This document shows, piece after piece, positions 38,071 to 50,113 of a stretch of 64,000 bases of DNA. The DNA comes from an uncultured Marinobacter sp. (GTDB taxonomy: Bacteria; Pseudomonadota; Gammaproteobacteria; Pseudomonadales; Oleiphilaceae), in NCBI RefSeq assembly GCF_946886895.1, contig NZ_CAMPJO010000004.1, forward strand, positions 303,478 through 367,477, given 5' to 3'. The stretch's first letter is position 1. Each line of letters starts with the position of its first letter. The notes beneath the pieces were generated by a model, which searched no databases, was not told where the DNA came from, and saw only the letters and a list, made by a program, of their open reading frames with translations. The translations under genes were made by a program, and so were the position numbers.

Positions 38071-39804
38071 CTACAAGCCTTTTCTGGGGGAAGCGTTCAC
38101 CAGAAAAGGCAGTGCCTCGGCTACCGGGATGTCCTGCTTGTCGGCGTCCCGCCGGCCCTTGTACTCCAGCGTACCGGCGGCCAGACCGCGATCAGACACC
38201 ACAAAGCGGTGCGGAATACCGATCAGCTCCATATCCGCGAACTTGACGCCTGGACGCTCGTTCCGGTCATCCAGAAGCACATCGTAGCCGGCCTGCCGTA
38301 ACTGCTCATACAGCTTCTCACCGGCCTCGGCCACCGTCGGTGATTTGTGGGCATTGAGGGTCACGATGGCCACCTGGAACGGCGCGATGGCGTCTGGCCA
38401 GATGATGCCCCGGTCGTCGTGATTCTGCTCAATGGACGCCGCGACAATCCGCGATACACCTATGCCGTAGCAGCCCATGTCCATGACCACGCTTTTGCCG
38501 TTCTCATCGAGAACCGTGGCGTTCATGGCGGTGCTGTACTTGTTGCCGAGCTTGAAGATATGGCCGACTTCGATACCCCGGCGAATTTCCAGGGTACCCC
38601 GGCCATCGGGGCTCGGGTCGCCTTCAACCACGTTGCGGATATCTTCGACCCGGCCCAGGGGCACGTCACGCTCCCAGTTTACCCCGGTCAGGTGGACGTC
38701 GTTCCGGTTGGCCCCACAGACGAAATCCGCCAGGTGCGCCGCGCTGCGGTCGACAATGACCGGCACATTCAGGTTGACGGGGCCGATGGAGCCGGGTTCG
38801 CAGCCAATGGCTTCCTTGATTTCCTCATCGGTGGCCATCGTCAGTGGCTCGGCGATGCCGGAGAGGTTTTCGGCCTTGATGTCGTTAAGCGTATGGTCGC
38901 CACGGAGGATCAGCGCGACCAGGCCGGCGTCACCCTCATCGTTTTCTTCGGCTTTCACCAGTAACGTCTTGACGGTGCGTGTCGCGTCAATGCCGAGGAA
39001 CTCGGAGACGGCGGCGATGGTCCGCTGTCCCGGGGTGGAGACTTCCTGCAGCGACTCTTTGGCGGCCGGACGCTCGCCCGTGGGGGCGACGGCCTCGGCT
39101 TTCTCGATATTGGCGGCGTAATTGCCGTCAGTGCTGAACACAATGTCGTCTTCGCCCGACGATGCCAGCACGTGGAACTCATGGGAGGCATTGCCACCGA
39201 TGGCGCCGGAATCGGCCTGTACCGCGCGGTAATCCAGGCCGAGCCGGTCAAAGATAGCGCAGTAGGTACGGTGCATGACCTGATAGGTCTCCTCCAGCGA
39301 TTCCGGTGTCAGGTGGAAGGAATAGGCATCCTTCATGATGAACTCCCGGGCTCGCATAACGCCAAAACGGGGGCGGCGTTCATCACGGAATTTGGTCTGG
39401 ACCTGATAGAAGTTGGCCGGCAATTCCTTGTAGCTCTTCAGCTCGTTGCGAACCAGGTCGGTAATGACTTCCTCGTGAGTGGGGCCGAAGCAGAAATCCC
39501 GGCTGTGGCGGTCCTGGAGGCGTAGCAGTTCACCGCCGTACTGGGTCCAGCGGCCGGATTCCTGCCACAGCTCCGCAGGCTGGATCGCCGGCATCAGAAC
39601 CTCCTGGGCTCCGCTTTTGTCCATTTCCTCGCGAACAATCCGCTCAACTTTGCGCAAGGTGCGCAGCCCCATGGGCAGCCAGGTGTAAAGCCCGGCTGCC
39701 AGCTTGCGGATCATACCGGCGCGGAGCATCATCTGGTGGCTGATAACGTCGGCATCAGCCGGGATTTCTTTCTGGGTCGCAATCAGGTAGCGGCTTGCTC
39801 GCAT
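38071..39804 (-). CDS. proS: Prolyl-tRNA synthetase
   Basis: The 577-residue bacterial-type class II enzyme has the start [19 protein letters not shown], motif 2 ([17 protein letters not shown]) with PTHEEVI just before it, and an inserted YbaK-type editing domain (about 225-385) with LVKAEEN and ALILRGDH. Then come GCYGIGVSR (motif 3) and the anticodon-binding C-terminal domain. The editing insert clears mischarged Ala-tRNA-Pro. The 3' end of the gene also contains an 11-bp inverted repeat (38077-38087/38100-38110). Confidence 0.96.
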   Translation of the reverse strand: MRASRYLIATQKEIPADADVISHQMMLRAGMIRKLAAGLYTWLPMGLRTLRKVERIVREEMDKSGAQEVLMPAIQPAELWQESGRWTQYGGELLRLQDRHSRDFCFGPTHEEVITDLVRNELKSYKELPANFYQVQTKFRDERRPRFGVMRAREFIMKDAYSFHLTPESLEETYQVMHRTYCAIFDRLGLDYRAVQADSGAIGGNASHEFHVLASSGEDDIVFSTDGNYAANIEKAEAVAPTGERPAAKESLQEVSTPGQRTIAAVSEFLGIDATRTVKTLLVKAEENDEGDAGLVALILRGDHTLNDIKAENLSGIAEPLTMATDEEIKEAIGCEPGSIGPVNLNVPVIVDRSAAHLADFVCGANRNDVHLTGVNWERDVPLGRVEDIRNVVEGDPSPDGRGTLEIRRGIEVGHIFKLGNKYSTAMNATVLDENGKSVVMDMGCYGIGVSRIVAASIEQNHDDRGIIWPDAIAPFQVAIVTLNAHKSPTVAEAGEKLYEQLRQAGYDVLLDDRNERPGVKFADMELIGIPHRFVVSDRGLAAGTLEYKGRRDADKQDIPVAEALPFLVNASPRKGL

Positions 39805-39947
39805 CGTGTCTTCCGTTTGTTAAAAGTCTGGGTTACAGAATCAATGGACAGGCGGCACCATGGCGCCGGAGTCGCTGTTGTCGTGAAGTCGTCATTATTG
39901 TACGGAGCCTGCCTGCCAAGGTACAGATGGTGGCTGGTGAATCTGGC

Positions 39948-40445
39948 CTAGGACAGATAGCCAAGGGGCAGGGCGGTGCTGTCGATCACCCGGCGCAGCA
40001 CAAAACTTGAATGTACGCCGCTGACGCCCTGTATTCGGGTAATGCGGTTGAGCAGGAAGTGGTGATAATGGTCCATGTCCGGCACCACGACTTTCAGCAT
40101 GTAATCGGCATCCTGACCGGTAATCAGGTAGCATTCCTGAACCTCCGGGTATTCGGCAACCTGCTCTTCAAACGCGGCGAAGCGTTCCGGGGTGTGGCGA
40201 TCCATGCCAATCAGAATGATGGCCGTCAGCGCCAGGCCCAGCTTTTTATGATCAAGGATGGTGACCGTCCGGACAATAATGCCGGCGTCTTCCAGTGCCC
40301 TGACCCGGCGCAGGCAGGGCGAGGGGGAAAGCCCCACCTGTTCGGCCAGCTCCTGATTGGTCAGTGATCCGTCTCTCTGGATCTGTTCCAGTATCCGACG
40401 ATCTGTTTTATCAATTTTCACAAGGCTTTTCTGATTATCTGCCAT
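39948..40445 (-). CDS. Lrp/AsnC-family transcriptional regulator
   Basis: The 165-residue protein has an N-terminal helix-turn-helix (IDKTDRRILEQIQRDGSLTN, then QELAEQVGLSPSPCLRRV) and a C-terminal RAM ligand-binding domain (ECYLITGQDADYMLKVVVPD). The length is that of E. coli Lrp (164), but it may equally be a BkdR-type regulator. The Met at 40445 is chosen; the upstream frame is AT-rich and not family-like. It is divergent from leuA, a classic Lrp target, with 146 bp between them, so regulation of leuA and itself is likely. The shared region has AT-rich tracts suitable for Lrp. Confidence 0.9.
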   Translation of the reverse strand: MADNQKSLVKIDKTDRRILEQIQRDGSLTNQELAEQVGLSPSPCLRRVRALEDAGIIVRTVTILDHKKLGLALTAIILIGMDRHTPERFAAFEEQVAEYPEVQECYLITGQDADYMLKVVVPDMDHYHHFLLNRITRIQGVSGVHSSFVLRRVIDSTALPLGYLS

Positions 40446-40591
40446 AATATGCCAAAATATATCCAATACTAGGAAGATGCTGCCTATAAAATAGCGTTTC
40501 ACTGTAAAGTTAGCAACCAAATATCCGCCCCGGCACGTTATGATGTCTAACTAGTGGCAACCAACTTCCGATATCGCGAGGACATACCGAC

Positions 40592-42289
40592 ATGGCGTTC
40601 GATCATCGCAAATACATGGCTTTCAAACCCGTGGCAAAAACCGACCGCCGGTGGCCCGACAAGGTCATTGAGAAGGCGCCGACCTGGTGTGCAGTGGATC
40701 TTCGCGATGGTAATCAGGCGCTGGTCAAACCCATGTCGGTTGCCCAGAAGCAGCGCATGTTCGATTTACTGGTGAAGCTGGGGTTCAAGGAAATCGAAAT
40801 CGGGTTTCCCGCTGCCAGCCAGCCGGACTTTGATTTCTGCCGCAAGCTGATTGATGAGAACCGGATTCCCGACGACGTCAAGATACAGGCCCTGACCCAG
40901 GCGCGCCCGGAACTGATCGAGCGCACTTATGAGGCCCTTGCGGGTGCCCGTAAGGCGATTGTTCACGTCTACAACTCGACGTCTACGGTTCAGCGGGAGC
41001 AGGTGTTCGGGCTGGACCGGGCCGGCATTCGTGATATCGCGGTCAATGGCGCCAGGGTGGTGAAGGAATTCGCTGCTCGTTATCCGGAGACCGAGTGGAC
41101 GTTCCAGTACTCCCCGGAAAGCTTCACCGGTACGGAACTGGATTTTGCGGCGGATGTGATCGACGCAGTCAGTGATGTCTGGCGACCGGACCAGGGCCAG
41201 CCGATGATCATTAACCTGCCGGCCACGGTGGAGATGGCGACGCCGAATGTGTTCGCCGATCAGATCGAATGGATCTGCGACCACATTCAGCGCCGGGAAC
41301 ACATCAGCATCAGCGTGCACACCCACAATGACCGTGGCTGCGCGGTGGCGGCGGCGGAACTGGCGGTGATGGCCGGTGCCGACCGGGTGGAAGGTACCCT
41401 CATGGGGAACGGGGAACGCACCGGTAACATGGATCTGGTGACCATGGCCATGAACCTGTATTCCCAGGGGATCGACCCGACACTGGACTTGTCCGGCATG
41501 GCGGAAATCACGGAAGTGGTCGAGGCCTGTACCGAAATTTCCACCCACCCTCGTCACCCCTATGCCGGCGAACTGGTGTTCACCGCCTTCTCGGGCAGTC
41601 ACCAGGACGCCATCCGCAAGTGTCTGGCGCGGCGCAAGGACGGCGAGGTGTGGAACGTGGCGTACTTGCCGATTGATCCGTTTGATGTCGGGCGCCGGTA
41701 TGAAGAGGTGGTCCGTATTAACAGCCAGTCCGGCAAGGGCGGCGTGGCTTATGTTCTGGAGCGGGACTACGACATCAGCCTGCCGCGCTGGCTGCAGATT
41801 GAGTTCAGCAAGGTGGTTCAGCGTGAGGCGGAAACCAATGGCGGAGAAATCGATTCCCTGACCATCCATCGCCTGTTTGAGGACCGCTATCTGAAAGTGC
41901 ACGCCGACTGGGCATTGCGCTCCTACGATCTGCACCGGGATGAAGACGGGGTCAGGGCTGAAGTGTCGGTGGGCGCCGAGGCTGCACCTGTGCGCCTTGA
42001 GGGACGTGGTCTGGGTGCCGTGGAAGCGGTCTCGGAGGCACTGGAGTCGCGCTTCGGCATTTCCATTGCCGTTGAGGCCTACGACGAATTTGCCCTCGGT
42101 GAAGGGACGAATGCCAATGCCCTGGCCTGTATTCGCCTGGTGGCCAATGAGCGCCACTGCAGTGCCGCGGCCCTGGCGGAAGACACCACCTCGGCCACCT
42201 TGCAGGCCCTGTTCTCGGCCGTGGCCCAGGCGGTCGGCAGTGACATGCCCGCCGGCGATGTCCGGGCCAGGGAAGCGGCCTCTGCCTGA
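40592..42289 (+). CDS. leuA: 2-isopropylmalate synthase (long form)
   Basis: LeuA condenses acetyl-CoA with 2-oxoisovalerate in leucine synthesis. The 565-residue protein is the longer type found in actinobacteria and many marine gammaproteobacteria. It has DLRDGNQAL near 36-44 (metal/catalytic), GFKEIEIGFPAASQPDFDF, HTHNDRGCAVAAAE (metal-binding His pair) and GNGERTGNMDL. The C-terminal regulatory domain (about 430-550) is responsible for leucine feedback in the family. It is followed by a strong bidirectional terminator. Confidence 0.96.
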   Translation: MAFDHRKYMAFKPVAKTDRRWPDKVIEKAPTWCAVDLRDGNQALVKPMSVAQKQRMFDLLVKLGFKEIEIGFPAASQPDFDFCRKLIDENRIPDDVKIQALTQARPELIERTYEALAGARKAIVHVYNSTSTVQREQVFGLDRAGIRDIAVNGARVVKEFAARYPETEWTFQYSPESFTGTELDFAADVIDAVSDVWRPDQGQPMIINLPATVEMATPNVFADQIEWICDHIQRREHISISVHTHNDRGCAVAAAELAVMAGADRVEGTLMGNGERTGNMDLVTMAMNLYSQGIDPTLDLSGMAEITEVVEACTEISTHPRHPYAGELVFTAFSGSHQDAIRKCLARRKDGEVWNVAYLPIDPFDVGRRYEEVVRINSQSGKGGVAYVLERDYDISLPRWLQIEFSKVVQREAETNGGEIDSLTIHRLFEDRYLKVHADWALRSYDLHRDEDGVRAEVSVGAEAAPVRLEGRGLGAVEAVSEALESRFGISIAVEAYDEFALGEGTNANALACIRLVANERHCSAAALAEDTTSATLQALFSAVAQAVGSDMPAGDVRAREAASA

Positions 42290-42308
42290 GTCCGGGCAAC
42301 CGCCAAAA

Positions 42309-42336
42309 AATAAGCCGGCATGAATGCCGGCTTATT
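42309..42336. terminator. Bidirectional intrinsic terminator between leuA and csp
   Basis: A 13-bp stem (42309-42321 and 42324-42336, AATAAGCCGGCAT/ATGCCGGCTTATT) has a GA loop. On the minus strand it is followed by six U (42310-42305), making it strong for csp; on the plus strand TTGATTTT follows it for leuA. Confidence 0.85.
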
Positions 42337-42380
42337 GATTTTCCCATGCCCGTGAGGGGCAAAGGACGAAAGCGGTAACC

Positions 42381-42590
42381 TTAAACGGGGGTTACGTTTT
42401 CCGCCTGCGGGCCTTTCGGTCCCTGCGTTACAGTGAACTGCACCTGCTGGCCTTCGGTCAGGGTGCGGAAGCCACTGGAGTTGATGGCGCTGTAATGGAC
42501 AAACACGTCACTGCCGCCGTCCTGAGCGATGAAGCCAAAGCCTTTGGATTCGTTAAACCACTTCACGTGGCCGGTTTTAGTATCGGACAT
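42381..42590 (-). CDS. CspA-family cold-shock protein
   Basis: The 69-residue protein is a single cold-shock domain with RNP1 KGFGFI and RNP2 VFVHYSAI, lacking any tail. It acts as an RNA chaperone. Transcription appears to start about 160 nt upstream, giving a long leader like that of E. coli cspA. The plain CspA/CspC/CspE-type sequence does not allow a letter assignment. Confidence 0.95.
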   Translation of the reverse strand: MSDTKTGHVKWFNESKGFGFIAQDGGSDVFVHYSAINSSGFRTLTEGQQVQFTVTQGPKGPQAENVTPV

Positions 42591-42785
42591 TGATCTTTCC
42601 TGTCTTTCTGAAATTTGCCCTCACGGGACCTTCGTATTCCTTGCGGAAATCATTGCTGAGAAATCCAGTGTGTACTGAGGAAAGGGGCAACGAAGAGCAC
42701 TCGGGCAGGACGTTGTAGCGCATTCACCAAATACCGCTGTATTTGCACAGCATTTTCAGTATAGACCGTGTTTGGGGGTCGTCAA
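42591..42785 (-). promoter_or_regulatory. Promoter and about 160-nt leader of the cold-shock gene
   Basis: On the minus strand TTGACG (42780-42785) and TATACT (42758-42763) are spaced by 16 nt, a near-consensus promoter, with a start expected near 42750. That leaves about 160 nt before the ATG at 42590, comparable to the cspA leader of E. coli (159 nt), which changes fold in the cold. A ribosome site (AAAGATCA region, AGGAAAGA) precedes the ATG. Structure is inferred from length, not computed. Confidence 0.6.
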
Positions 42786-42853
42786 CGCTTTTTTTACAGG
42801 TTTTGGTGTGTCACTAAATTGATTTAAAACAGTAACTTAGTGTTTTCAGAGTG

Positions 42854-42884
42854 AGCGCCCGGCGTCCATCGCGGGCCGGGCGCT
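42854..42884 (-). terminator. GC-rich hairpin after the CoA-synthetase gene
   Basis: A perfect 10-bp stem (42854-42863 and 42875-42884, AGCGCCCGGC/GCCGGGCGCT) with an 11-nt loop lies 18 nt beyond the stop at 42902 on the minus strand. No U tract follows, so it may stabilise the 3' end rather than terminate. The rest of this 311-bp gap (42591-42901) holds the csp promoter and leader; no gene is seen. Confidence 0.5.
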
Positions 42885-42901
42885 GTGTTGATTACGGAAT
42901 G

Positions 42902-44776
42902 TCAGTGTTGGAACTGCTCACTGATCTCGTCAAGGATGGCAGGGTCGTCGATGGTGCTGGGCACGTTGTAGCTTTCACCGTCGGCAATTTGCCGGATCAC
43001 ACGTCGGAGTATCTTGCCCGAGCGGGTTTTGGGCAGGCGTTCCACCACCATCGACCGGCGGAAACAGGCAATGGCGCCAATGCGCTCGCGCACCATTTCC
43101 ACCAGTTCTTCTTCCAGTTCGTCATGATCGATGGTGGCACCGTCCTTCACCAGAACCAGCCCCACCGGTACCTGGCCCTTCATCTCGTCGTGCACGCCGA
43201 CCACGCAACATTCCGCCACGGCCGGATGGGAGGCGACGACCTCTTCCATTTCACCGGTCGACAGCCGATGGCCTGCCACGTTGATAACGTCGTCGGTTCG
43301 CCCCATGACGAACACATAGCCGTCACTGTCGATATAACCGCCGTCTCCGGAGCTGTAGAAACCGGGGATGGGACCAAGATAGCTTTTACGGAACCGTTCG
43401 TCGTCGCCCCAGATGGTCACCATGCAGCCGGGCGGCAGGGGAAGCTTCACGGCAATCTGGCCTTGTTCTCCCGTCGGCACCGAATGGCCTTTGGCGTCGA
43501 CCACTCGAACATCAAAACCGGGGGACGGCACGGTGGCAGAGCCCGGGCGAGTGGCCATCGGTTCCAGGCCAACCGGGTTGCAGCAGATGGCCCAGCCGGT
43601 CTCGGTCTGCCACCAGTGATCCAGGACAGGCAGGCGGGTATGTTCCTTGAGCCAGTCGTAGGTTGGCGGATCAAGGCGCTCACCCGCCAGGAAAATGCGT
43701 TTCAGTGAGCGGATGTTGTAACGGGACAACTGATCGGCTTCGGGGTCTTCCTTGCGCACCGCCCGGAAGGCCGTGGGTGCGGTAAACAGCAGGTTTACCT
43801 TGTGATCCTGGACCACGCGCCAGAAGGCGCCGGCGTCCGGTGTTTTTACGGGTTTGCCCTCGTACAGCACGGTGGTACAGCCGGCAAACAGGGGGGCGTA
43901 GACGATGTAGCTGTGGCCGACCACCCAGCCCACGTCAGACGCTGCCCAGTAGACATCGCCCGGGTGGGCATCGTAGACCAGCTTCATGCTGTACTTGAGG
44001 GCTACGGCATGGCCGCCGTTGTCCCGGACCACGCCTTTGGGTTTACCGGTCGTACCAGAGGTGTAAAGAATGTACAGCGGGTCGGTTGACTTGACGGCAA
44101 CCGGTGCCGCCGGTTCGGCGTTTGCCATCAACTCCTGCCAGTCCAGGTCTCTGCCGGCTTGCATATCCGCGGTGGCCTGGGGGCGCTGATACACTACGCA
44201 CAACTCCGGTTGGTGCGAGGCCTGTTCGAGCGCTTTATTGACCAGGGGCTTGTATTCAACCACCCGGTTGATCTCGATACCGCAGGACGCCGTGATAATA
44301 GCCTTTGGTTTGGCGTCATCGACCCGGACTGACAGCTCGTGAGCCGCAAAACCGCCAAACACCACCGAGTGGATGGCGCCCAGGCGGGCGCAGCCCAGCA
44401 TGGCGATGACCGCTTCCGGAATCATCGGCATGTAAATGATGACCCGGTCGCCTTTGGTAACGCCCCGCGCTTTCAGGGCGCCGGCGAAGAGCGCGACCTG
44501 GTCGGTCAGTTGCTGATAGGTGTAGCTGCGTTTGGTGCCGGTCACCGGAGAGTCGTAAATCAGGGCGGTCTGGTCGCCGCGACCGGCGCGGATGTTGGCA
44601 TCGAGGGCAACGTCGGAGGTGTTCAGTGTGCCGTCAGGAAACCATTGGCCATGGCCGTTGTCCGTGGGCTGCCAGATAGTCTTTGGCGCCTCTATCCAGT
44701 CGATCTGATGAGCCTGCTCACGCCAGAAGCTGTCCGGCTGGTCAATTGACCTCCGGAACTCGGATCGGTAGTCCAT
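42902..44776 (-). CDS. prpE: Propionyl-CoA/acetyl-CoA synthetase (PrpE-type)
   Basis: The 624-residue AMP-forming ligase starts MDYRSEFRRSIDQPDSFW with GGTGGA upstream. It has the ATP-binding P-loop YILYTSGTTGKPKG, the A5 motif WWQTETGWAI, YFSSGD-like FYSSGDGG and the catalytic Lys in PKTRSGKILRR (the Lys acetylated in the family). The sequence resembles PrpE/ACSS3 propionyl-CoA synthetases more than Acs, but no methylcitrate genes are next to it, so the acyl substrate is inferred. The stand-alone gene lies between csp and xseA. Confidence 0.85.
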   Translation of the reverse strand: MDYRSEFRRSIDQPDSFWREQAHQIDWIEAPKTIWQPTDNGHGQWFPDGTLNTSDVALDANIRAGRGDQTALIYDSPVTGTKRSYTYQQLTDQVALFAGALKARGVTKGDRVIIYMPMIPEAVIAMLGCARLGAIHSVVFGGFAAHELSVRVDDAKPKAIITASCGIEINRVVEYKPLVNKALEQASHQPELCVVYQRPQATADMQAGRDLDWQELMANAEPAAPVAVKSTDPLYILYTSGTTGKPKGVVRDNGGHAVALKYSMKLVYDAHPGDVYWAASDVGWVVGHSYIVYAPLFAGCTTVLYEGKPVKTPDAGAFWRVVQDHKVNLLFTAPTAFRAVRKEDPEADQLSRYNIRSLKRIFLAGERLDPPTYDWLKEHTRLPVLDHWWQTETGWAICCNPVGLEPMATRPGSATVPSPGFDVRVVDAKGHSVPTGEQGQIAVKLPLPPGCMVTIWGDDERFRKSYLGPIPGFYSSGDGGYIDSDGYVFVMGRTDDVINVAGHRLSTGEMEEVVASHPAVAECCVVGVHDEMKGQVPVGLVLVKDGATIDHDELEEELVEMVRERIGAIACFRRSMVVERLPKTRSGKILRRVIRQIADGESYNVPSTIDDPAILDEISEQFQH

Positions 44777-44886
44777 ACAATCCACCTTGTTTGCCTGTTG
44801 TTGTTCTGATGTCAATCATTCCAACTTTAGGCCGTTTAAAATCATGGACTAGTAGACCATTGGCTTAGTTCCAGTGGTTTTCGCAA

Positions 44887-46266
44887 TCAGGTTTCTCCGG
44901 AATTGACCGATGTCACCCTCGCGGTGAGATCACCCTCGCAAACCCGGGCGTTGATGACCGCCCCGGGGGCCACCTCCGATGCCTGGCGGATAATGCGATT
45001 CTGTTCATCCCGGACAATCGCGTAACCGCGCCCCAGGGTTGCCAGCGGGCTCACCACATGAAGGGTCTGGGCGCTGTGTTCCAGGTTTTCCCGGCGTTCC
45101 CGGAGGCGCTGTCGAATGGCAGCGCTCAGGCTGTCCTCAATGCGCCGAAGTGTGTCATGGCTGCGGGTTAGCTGCGCCCGGGGCGATTGCATGGCCAGGC
45201 GCTGGCCCAGATGTTCCTGATGAACGCGAAGGCCCGCCAGTCGCTGACGGATGCCCTTGGCAAGCCTGAGCTCCAGTTCATCCATGCGCTGGGCCTTTTC
45301 CAGAAGTTCTCGTCTGGGGTCCCGCAGCCGGGCGGCCAGATGCTCCAATTGGGTGGCCCCGCGCTTCAGCGCCCGCCGGGCCGCGTTGGCAAGCCGGGTT
45401 TCGCCATCCTGAAGCTGCTTGAGCCAGTCTCGCTGGTCCGGGGAAATTTTTTCCGCCGCCGCTGACGGCGTTGGTGCCCGAAGGTCGGCCACGAAGTCGG
45501 CGATGGTGACATCCACCTCGTGACCGACCGCGCTTACCGTGGGTATCGGGCAGCCGGCAATCGCCCGGGCCACCTGCTCCTCGTTGAAGCACCACAAATC
45601 CTCCAGCGACCCGCCCCCACGCCCGATGATCAGAACGTCGGCGACACCGTGGTCCCTGGCGGCCTCAATGGCGCGCACGATGTCAGCGGTGGCCGCCTGG
45701 CCCTGGACAGCCGTCGGGTACAGGGTGACCGGAATCGCCGGGCAACGCCGGGCGAGTACCGTCAGGATGTCGTGTATGGCGGCACCGGTCGGGGAGGTGA
45801 TCACACCGATATGCCGGGGCAGGGCAGGCAGTGCCTTCTTGCGGGCCGGGTCGAACAGTCCCTCCGCCTGCAGTTTGTGCTTCAGGGCCTCGAAGGCCTG
45901 CTGCAGGGCACCCAGTCCGGCGGGTTCCAGTTGCTCGACGATAATCTGGAAGTCGCCCCGGTTCTCGTAGAGCGTTACTTTGCCCCGGATTCGCAACTGG
46001 TCGCCTTCTTTCGGTATGTCCCGGACATGTTGGTTGAAGCCGCGGAACATGGCGCAACGGACCTGGCAGCGGCGATCCTTCAGGGAAAAATACCAGTGGC
46101 CGGAAGAGGGCCGGGAAAAACCTGACAGTTCACCCTCCACCCAGACCTGCATAAAGCTGGATTCCAGCAGGTGCCGGGCCTGGTGATTGAGTTCGCTGAC
46201 GCTCAGTGCCCGCGGGCGGGTATCCTGGAAAGAGGCGGTCACCGGGGTTGCTCCGTGCTTATCCAT
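44887..46266 (-). CDS. xseA: Exodeoxyribonuclease VII large subunit
   Basis: XseA with XseB degrades single-stranded DNA. The 459-residue protein has the N-terminal OB fold ([20 protein letters not shown] and GHWYFSLKD), the catalytic core with [29 protein letters not shown] and [10 protein letters not shown], then the long coiled-coil region (290-400) and a C-terminal GYAIV-type segment. The Met of MDKHGATPV is used; the longer frame covers AT-rich upstream DNA. It is divergent from guaB, the usual xseA/guaB arrangement. xseB is outside the window. Confidence 0.95.
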   Translation of the reverse strand: MDKHGATPVTASFQDTRPRALSVSELNHQARHLLESSFMQVWVEGELSGFSRPSSGHWYFSLKDRRCQVRCAMFRGFNQHVRDIPKEGDQLRIRGKVTLYENRGDFQIIVEQLEPAGLGALQQAFEALKHKLQAEGLFDPARKKALPALPRHIGVITSPTGAAIHDILTVLARRCPAIPVTLYPTAVQGQAATADIVRAIEAARDHGVADVLIIGRGGGSLEDLWCFNEEQVARAIAGCPIPTVSAVGHEVDVTIADFVADLRAPTPSAAAEKISPDQRDWLKQLQDGETRLANAARRALKRGATQLEHLAARLRDPRRELLEKAQRMDELELRLAKGIRQRLAGLRVHQEHLGQRLAMQSPRAQLTRSHDTLRRIEDSLSAAIRQRLRERRENLEHSAQTLHVVSPLATLGRGYAIVRDEQNRIIRQASEVAPGAVINARVCEGDLTARVTSVNSGET

Positions 46267-46343
46267 ACGCAATAGCCGAAAAATAGGAAGGTAAAAATAG
46301 CGAAAATTCAAAAAGATGCAATTGAACGTTAAAAAAGCTGCGG

Positions 46344-46372
46344 TTTACTGTCTTTGAGAGCCCCTCTATAAT
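46344..46372 (+). promoter_or_regulatory. Sigma-70 promoter of guaB
   Basis: TTTACT (46344-46349) and a perfect TATAAT (46367-46372) are exactly 17 nt apart, 87 nt before the guaB ATG. It lies in the AT-rich xseA-guaB divergent region, which also has A-tracts upstream (46331-46336) that could act as an UP element. Confidence 0.75.
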
Positions 46373-46383
46373 AGATCGATTAA

Positions 46384-47922
<1,539 letters not shown>

Positions 47923-47937
47923 TTATTGCCTTACCAC

Positions 47938-47962
47938 ACGCGGCGCCCGCCGGGCGCCGCGT
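47938..47962 (+). terminator. GC-rich hairpin between guaB and guaA
   Basis: The arms 47938-47949 and 47951-47962 (ACGCGGCGCCCG/CGGGCGCCGCGT) are perfectly complementary, so the real loop is about five bases. TTGTTTATTT follows. It resembles an intrinsic terminator, and would let only part of the guaB transcripts reach guaA 24 nt later, or act as an RNA processing site. Confidence 0.6.
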
Positions 47963-47986
47963 TGTTTATTTCGCTCCGAGGAATTC

Positions 47987-49564
47987 ATGGCCCAGAACAT
48001 CCACGACCACCGCATCCTGATTCTCGATTTCGGTTCACAGTACACTCAGCTTATCGCCCGCCGGATTCGCGAGCTCGGTGTTTACTGTGAGATCAAGGCG
48101 TTCGACATTACCGATGACGAACTGGCCGAGTTCAGCCCCAAGGGGATCATTCTCGCCGGTGGCCCGGAGTCCGTGACCCAGCTTGGCGGCCCGCGCGCGC
48201 CGGATGGGCTGTTTGACCGCGGGATTCCGGTGCTGGGTATCTGCTATGGCATGCAGACCATGGCCGAACAGCTCGGGGGGCGTGTTGCCAGTTCCGAGAA
48301 ACGTGAATTTGGCTACGCCCAGGTCAAGGTCCGTGCGGCCGGGCCCCTGTTGCGTGATATTACCGACCATCTCACCGCCGCCGGCGAATCCCTGCTGGAT
48401 GTCTGGATGAGCCATGGTGACAAGGTGGTGGTGATGCCGGATGGCTTTGAACTGCTGGCCTCCACGGAAAGTGCCCCCGTTGCCGCCATGCAGGATCTCA
48501 GCCGTAACCTGTTCGGGGTTCAGTTCCACCCGGAGGTGACCCACACGCTGCAGGGCAAGCGCATTCTGGAACACTTTATTCTCGACGTCTGCCAGTGCGA
48601 AGCCCTGTGGACGCCGGCCAAGATCGTGGATGACGCGGTCCGCCAGATTCGTGAGCAGGTGGGCAACGACAAAGTGCTGCTCGGCCTGTCCGGCGGTGTC
48701 GACTCATCGGTCACGGCGGCGCTCCTGCACCGGGCCATCGGCGAGCAACTCACCTGCGTGTTCGTGGATAATGGCTTGTTGCGCCTGCACGAGGGTGACC
48801 AGGTGATGGACATGTTCGCCAGTAATATGGGCGTGAAGGTGATCCGGGTTGATGCCGAAGACCTGTTCCTGTCCAAACTGAAGGGGGTCAGCGATCCCGA
48901 GCAGAAGCGCAAGATCATCGGCAACACGTTCATCGATGTGTTTGATGACGAAGCGGTCAACATCCGGGATGTAAACTGGCTGGCCCAGGGCACCATCTAC
49001 CCGGATGTCATTGAGTCTGCTGCGTCTAAAACCGGCAAGGCGCACGTGATCAAATCCCACCATAACGTGGGCGGGCTGCCGGAAACCATGAAAATGAAGC
49101 TGGTTGAGCCGCTGCGTGAGCTGTTCAAGGATGAAGTGCGCCGCATTGGCCTCGAGCTCGGTCTGCCGTACGACATGGTGTATCGCCATCCCTTCCCCGG
49201 ACCGGGTCTGGGCGTGCGCATTCTGGGTGAGGTAAAGAAGGAATACGCAGACATCCTGCGTCGGGCCGATGCCATCTTCCTGGAAGAGCTTCACCGTGCT
49301 GACCTGTATCACAAGACCAGCCAGGCCTTTGCCGTGTTCCTGCCGGTAAAATCCGTCGGTGTGGTGGGTGATGCCCGCCGCTATGAATATGTGGTGGCCC
49401 TGAGGGCGGTGGAAACCATCGACTTCATGACCGCACGCTGGGCGCACCTGCCGTATGACCTGCTGGAAACGGTGTCGAACCGGATCATCAACGAAATTAC
49501 CGGTGTCTCACGGGTCACCTACGACATTTCTTCCAAGCCCCCCGCCACCATCGAGTGGGAGTGA
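47987..49564 (+). CDS. guaA: GMP synthase (glutamine-hydrolysing)
   Basis: GuaA aminates XMP to GMP. The 525-residue protein joins a class I glutamine amidotransferase with catalytic Cys86 ([12 protein letters not shown]) and the His/Glu of FHPEVTHT (about 183-190), an ATP-pyrophosphatase domain with [13 protein letters not shown] near 233-245, and the C-terminal dimerisation domain ending KPPATIEWE. The length equals E. coli. A CCGAGGAATTC leader precedes the ATG. It follows guaB after a hairpin. Confidence 0.98.
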   Translation: MAQNIHDHRILILDFGSQYTQLIARRIRELGVYCEIKAFDITDDELAEFSPKGIILAGGPESVTQLGGPRAPDGLFDRGIPVLGICYGMQTMAEQLGGRVASSEKREFGYAQVKVRAAGPLLRDITDHLTAAGESLLDVWMSHGDKVVVMPDGFELLASTESAPVAAMQDLSRNLFGVQFHPEVTHTLQGKRILEHFILDVCQCEALWTPAKIVDDAVRQIREQVGNDKVLLGLSGGVDSSVTAALLHRAIGEQLTCVFVDNGLLRLHEGDQVMDMFASNMGVKVIRVDAEDLFLSKLKGVSDPEQKRKIIGNTFIDVFDDEAVNIRDVNWLAQGTIYPDVIESAASKTGKAHVIKSHHNVGGLPETMKMKLVEPLRELFKDEVRRIGLELGLPYDMVYRHPFPGPGLGVRILGEVKKEYADILRRADAIFLEELHRADLYHKTSQAFAVFLPVKSVGVVGDARRYEYVVALRAVETIDFMTARWAHLPYDLLETVSNRIINEITGVSRVTYDISSKPPATIEWE

Positions 49565-50104
<540 letters not shown>

Positions 50105-50113
50105 TCGAAGCCC

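Noticed and set aside
38077..38110. 11-bp inverted repeat in the 3' end of proS (GCCTTTTCTGG/CCAGAAAAGGC)
   Set aside because: It lies inside the coding sequence and has no U tract beyond it; probably a coincidence, though a convergent-gene terminator role is not excluded.
40766..42157. 463-codon open frame antisense to leuA
   Set aside because: Same shadow effect; no family features, and leuA is unambiguous.
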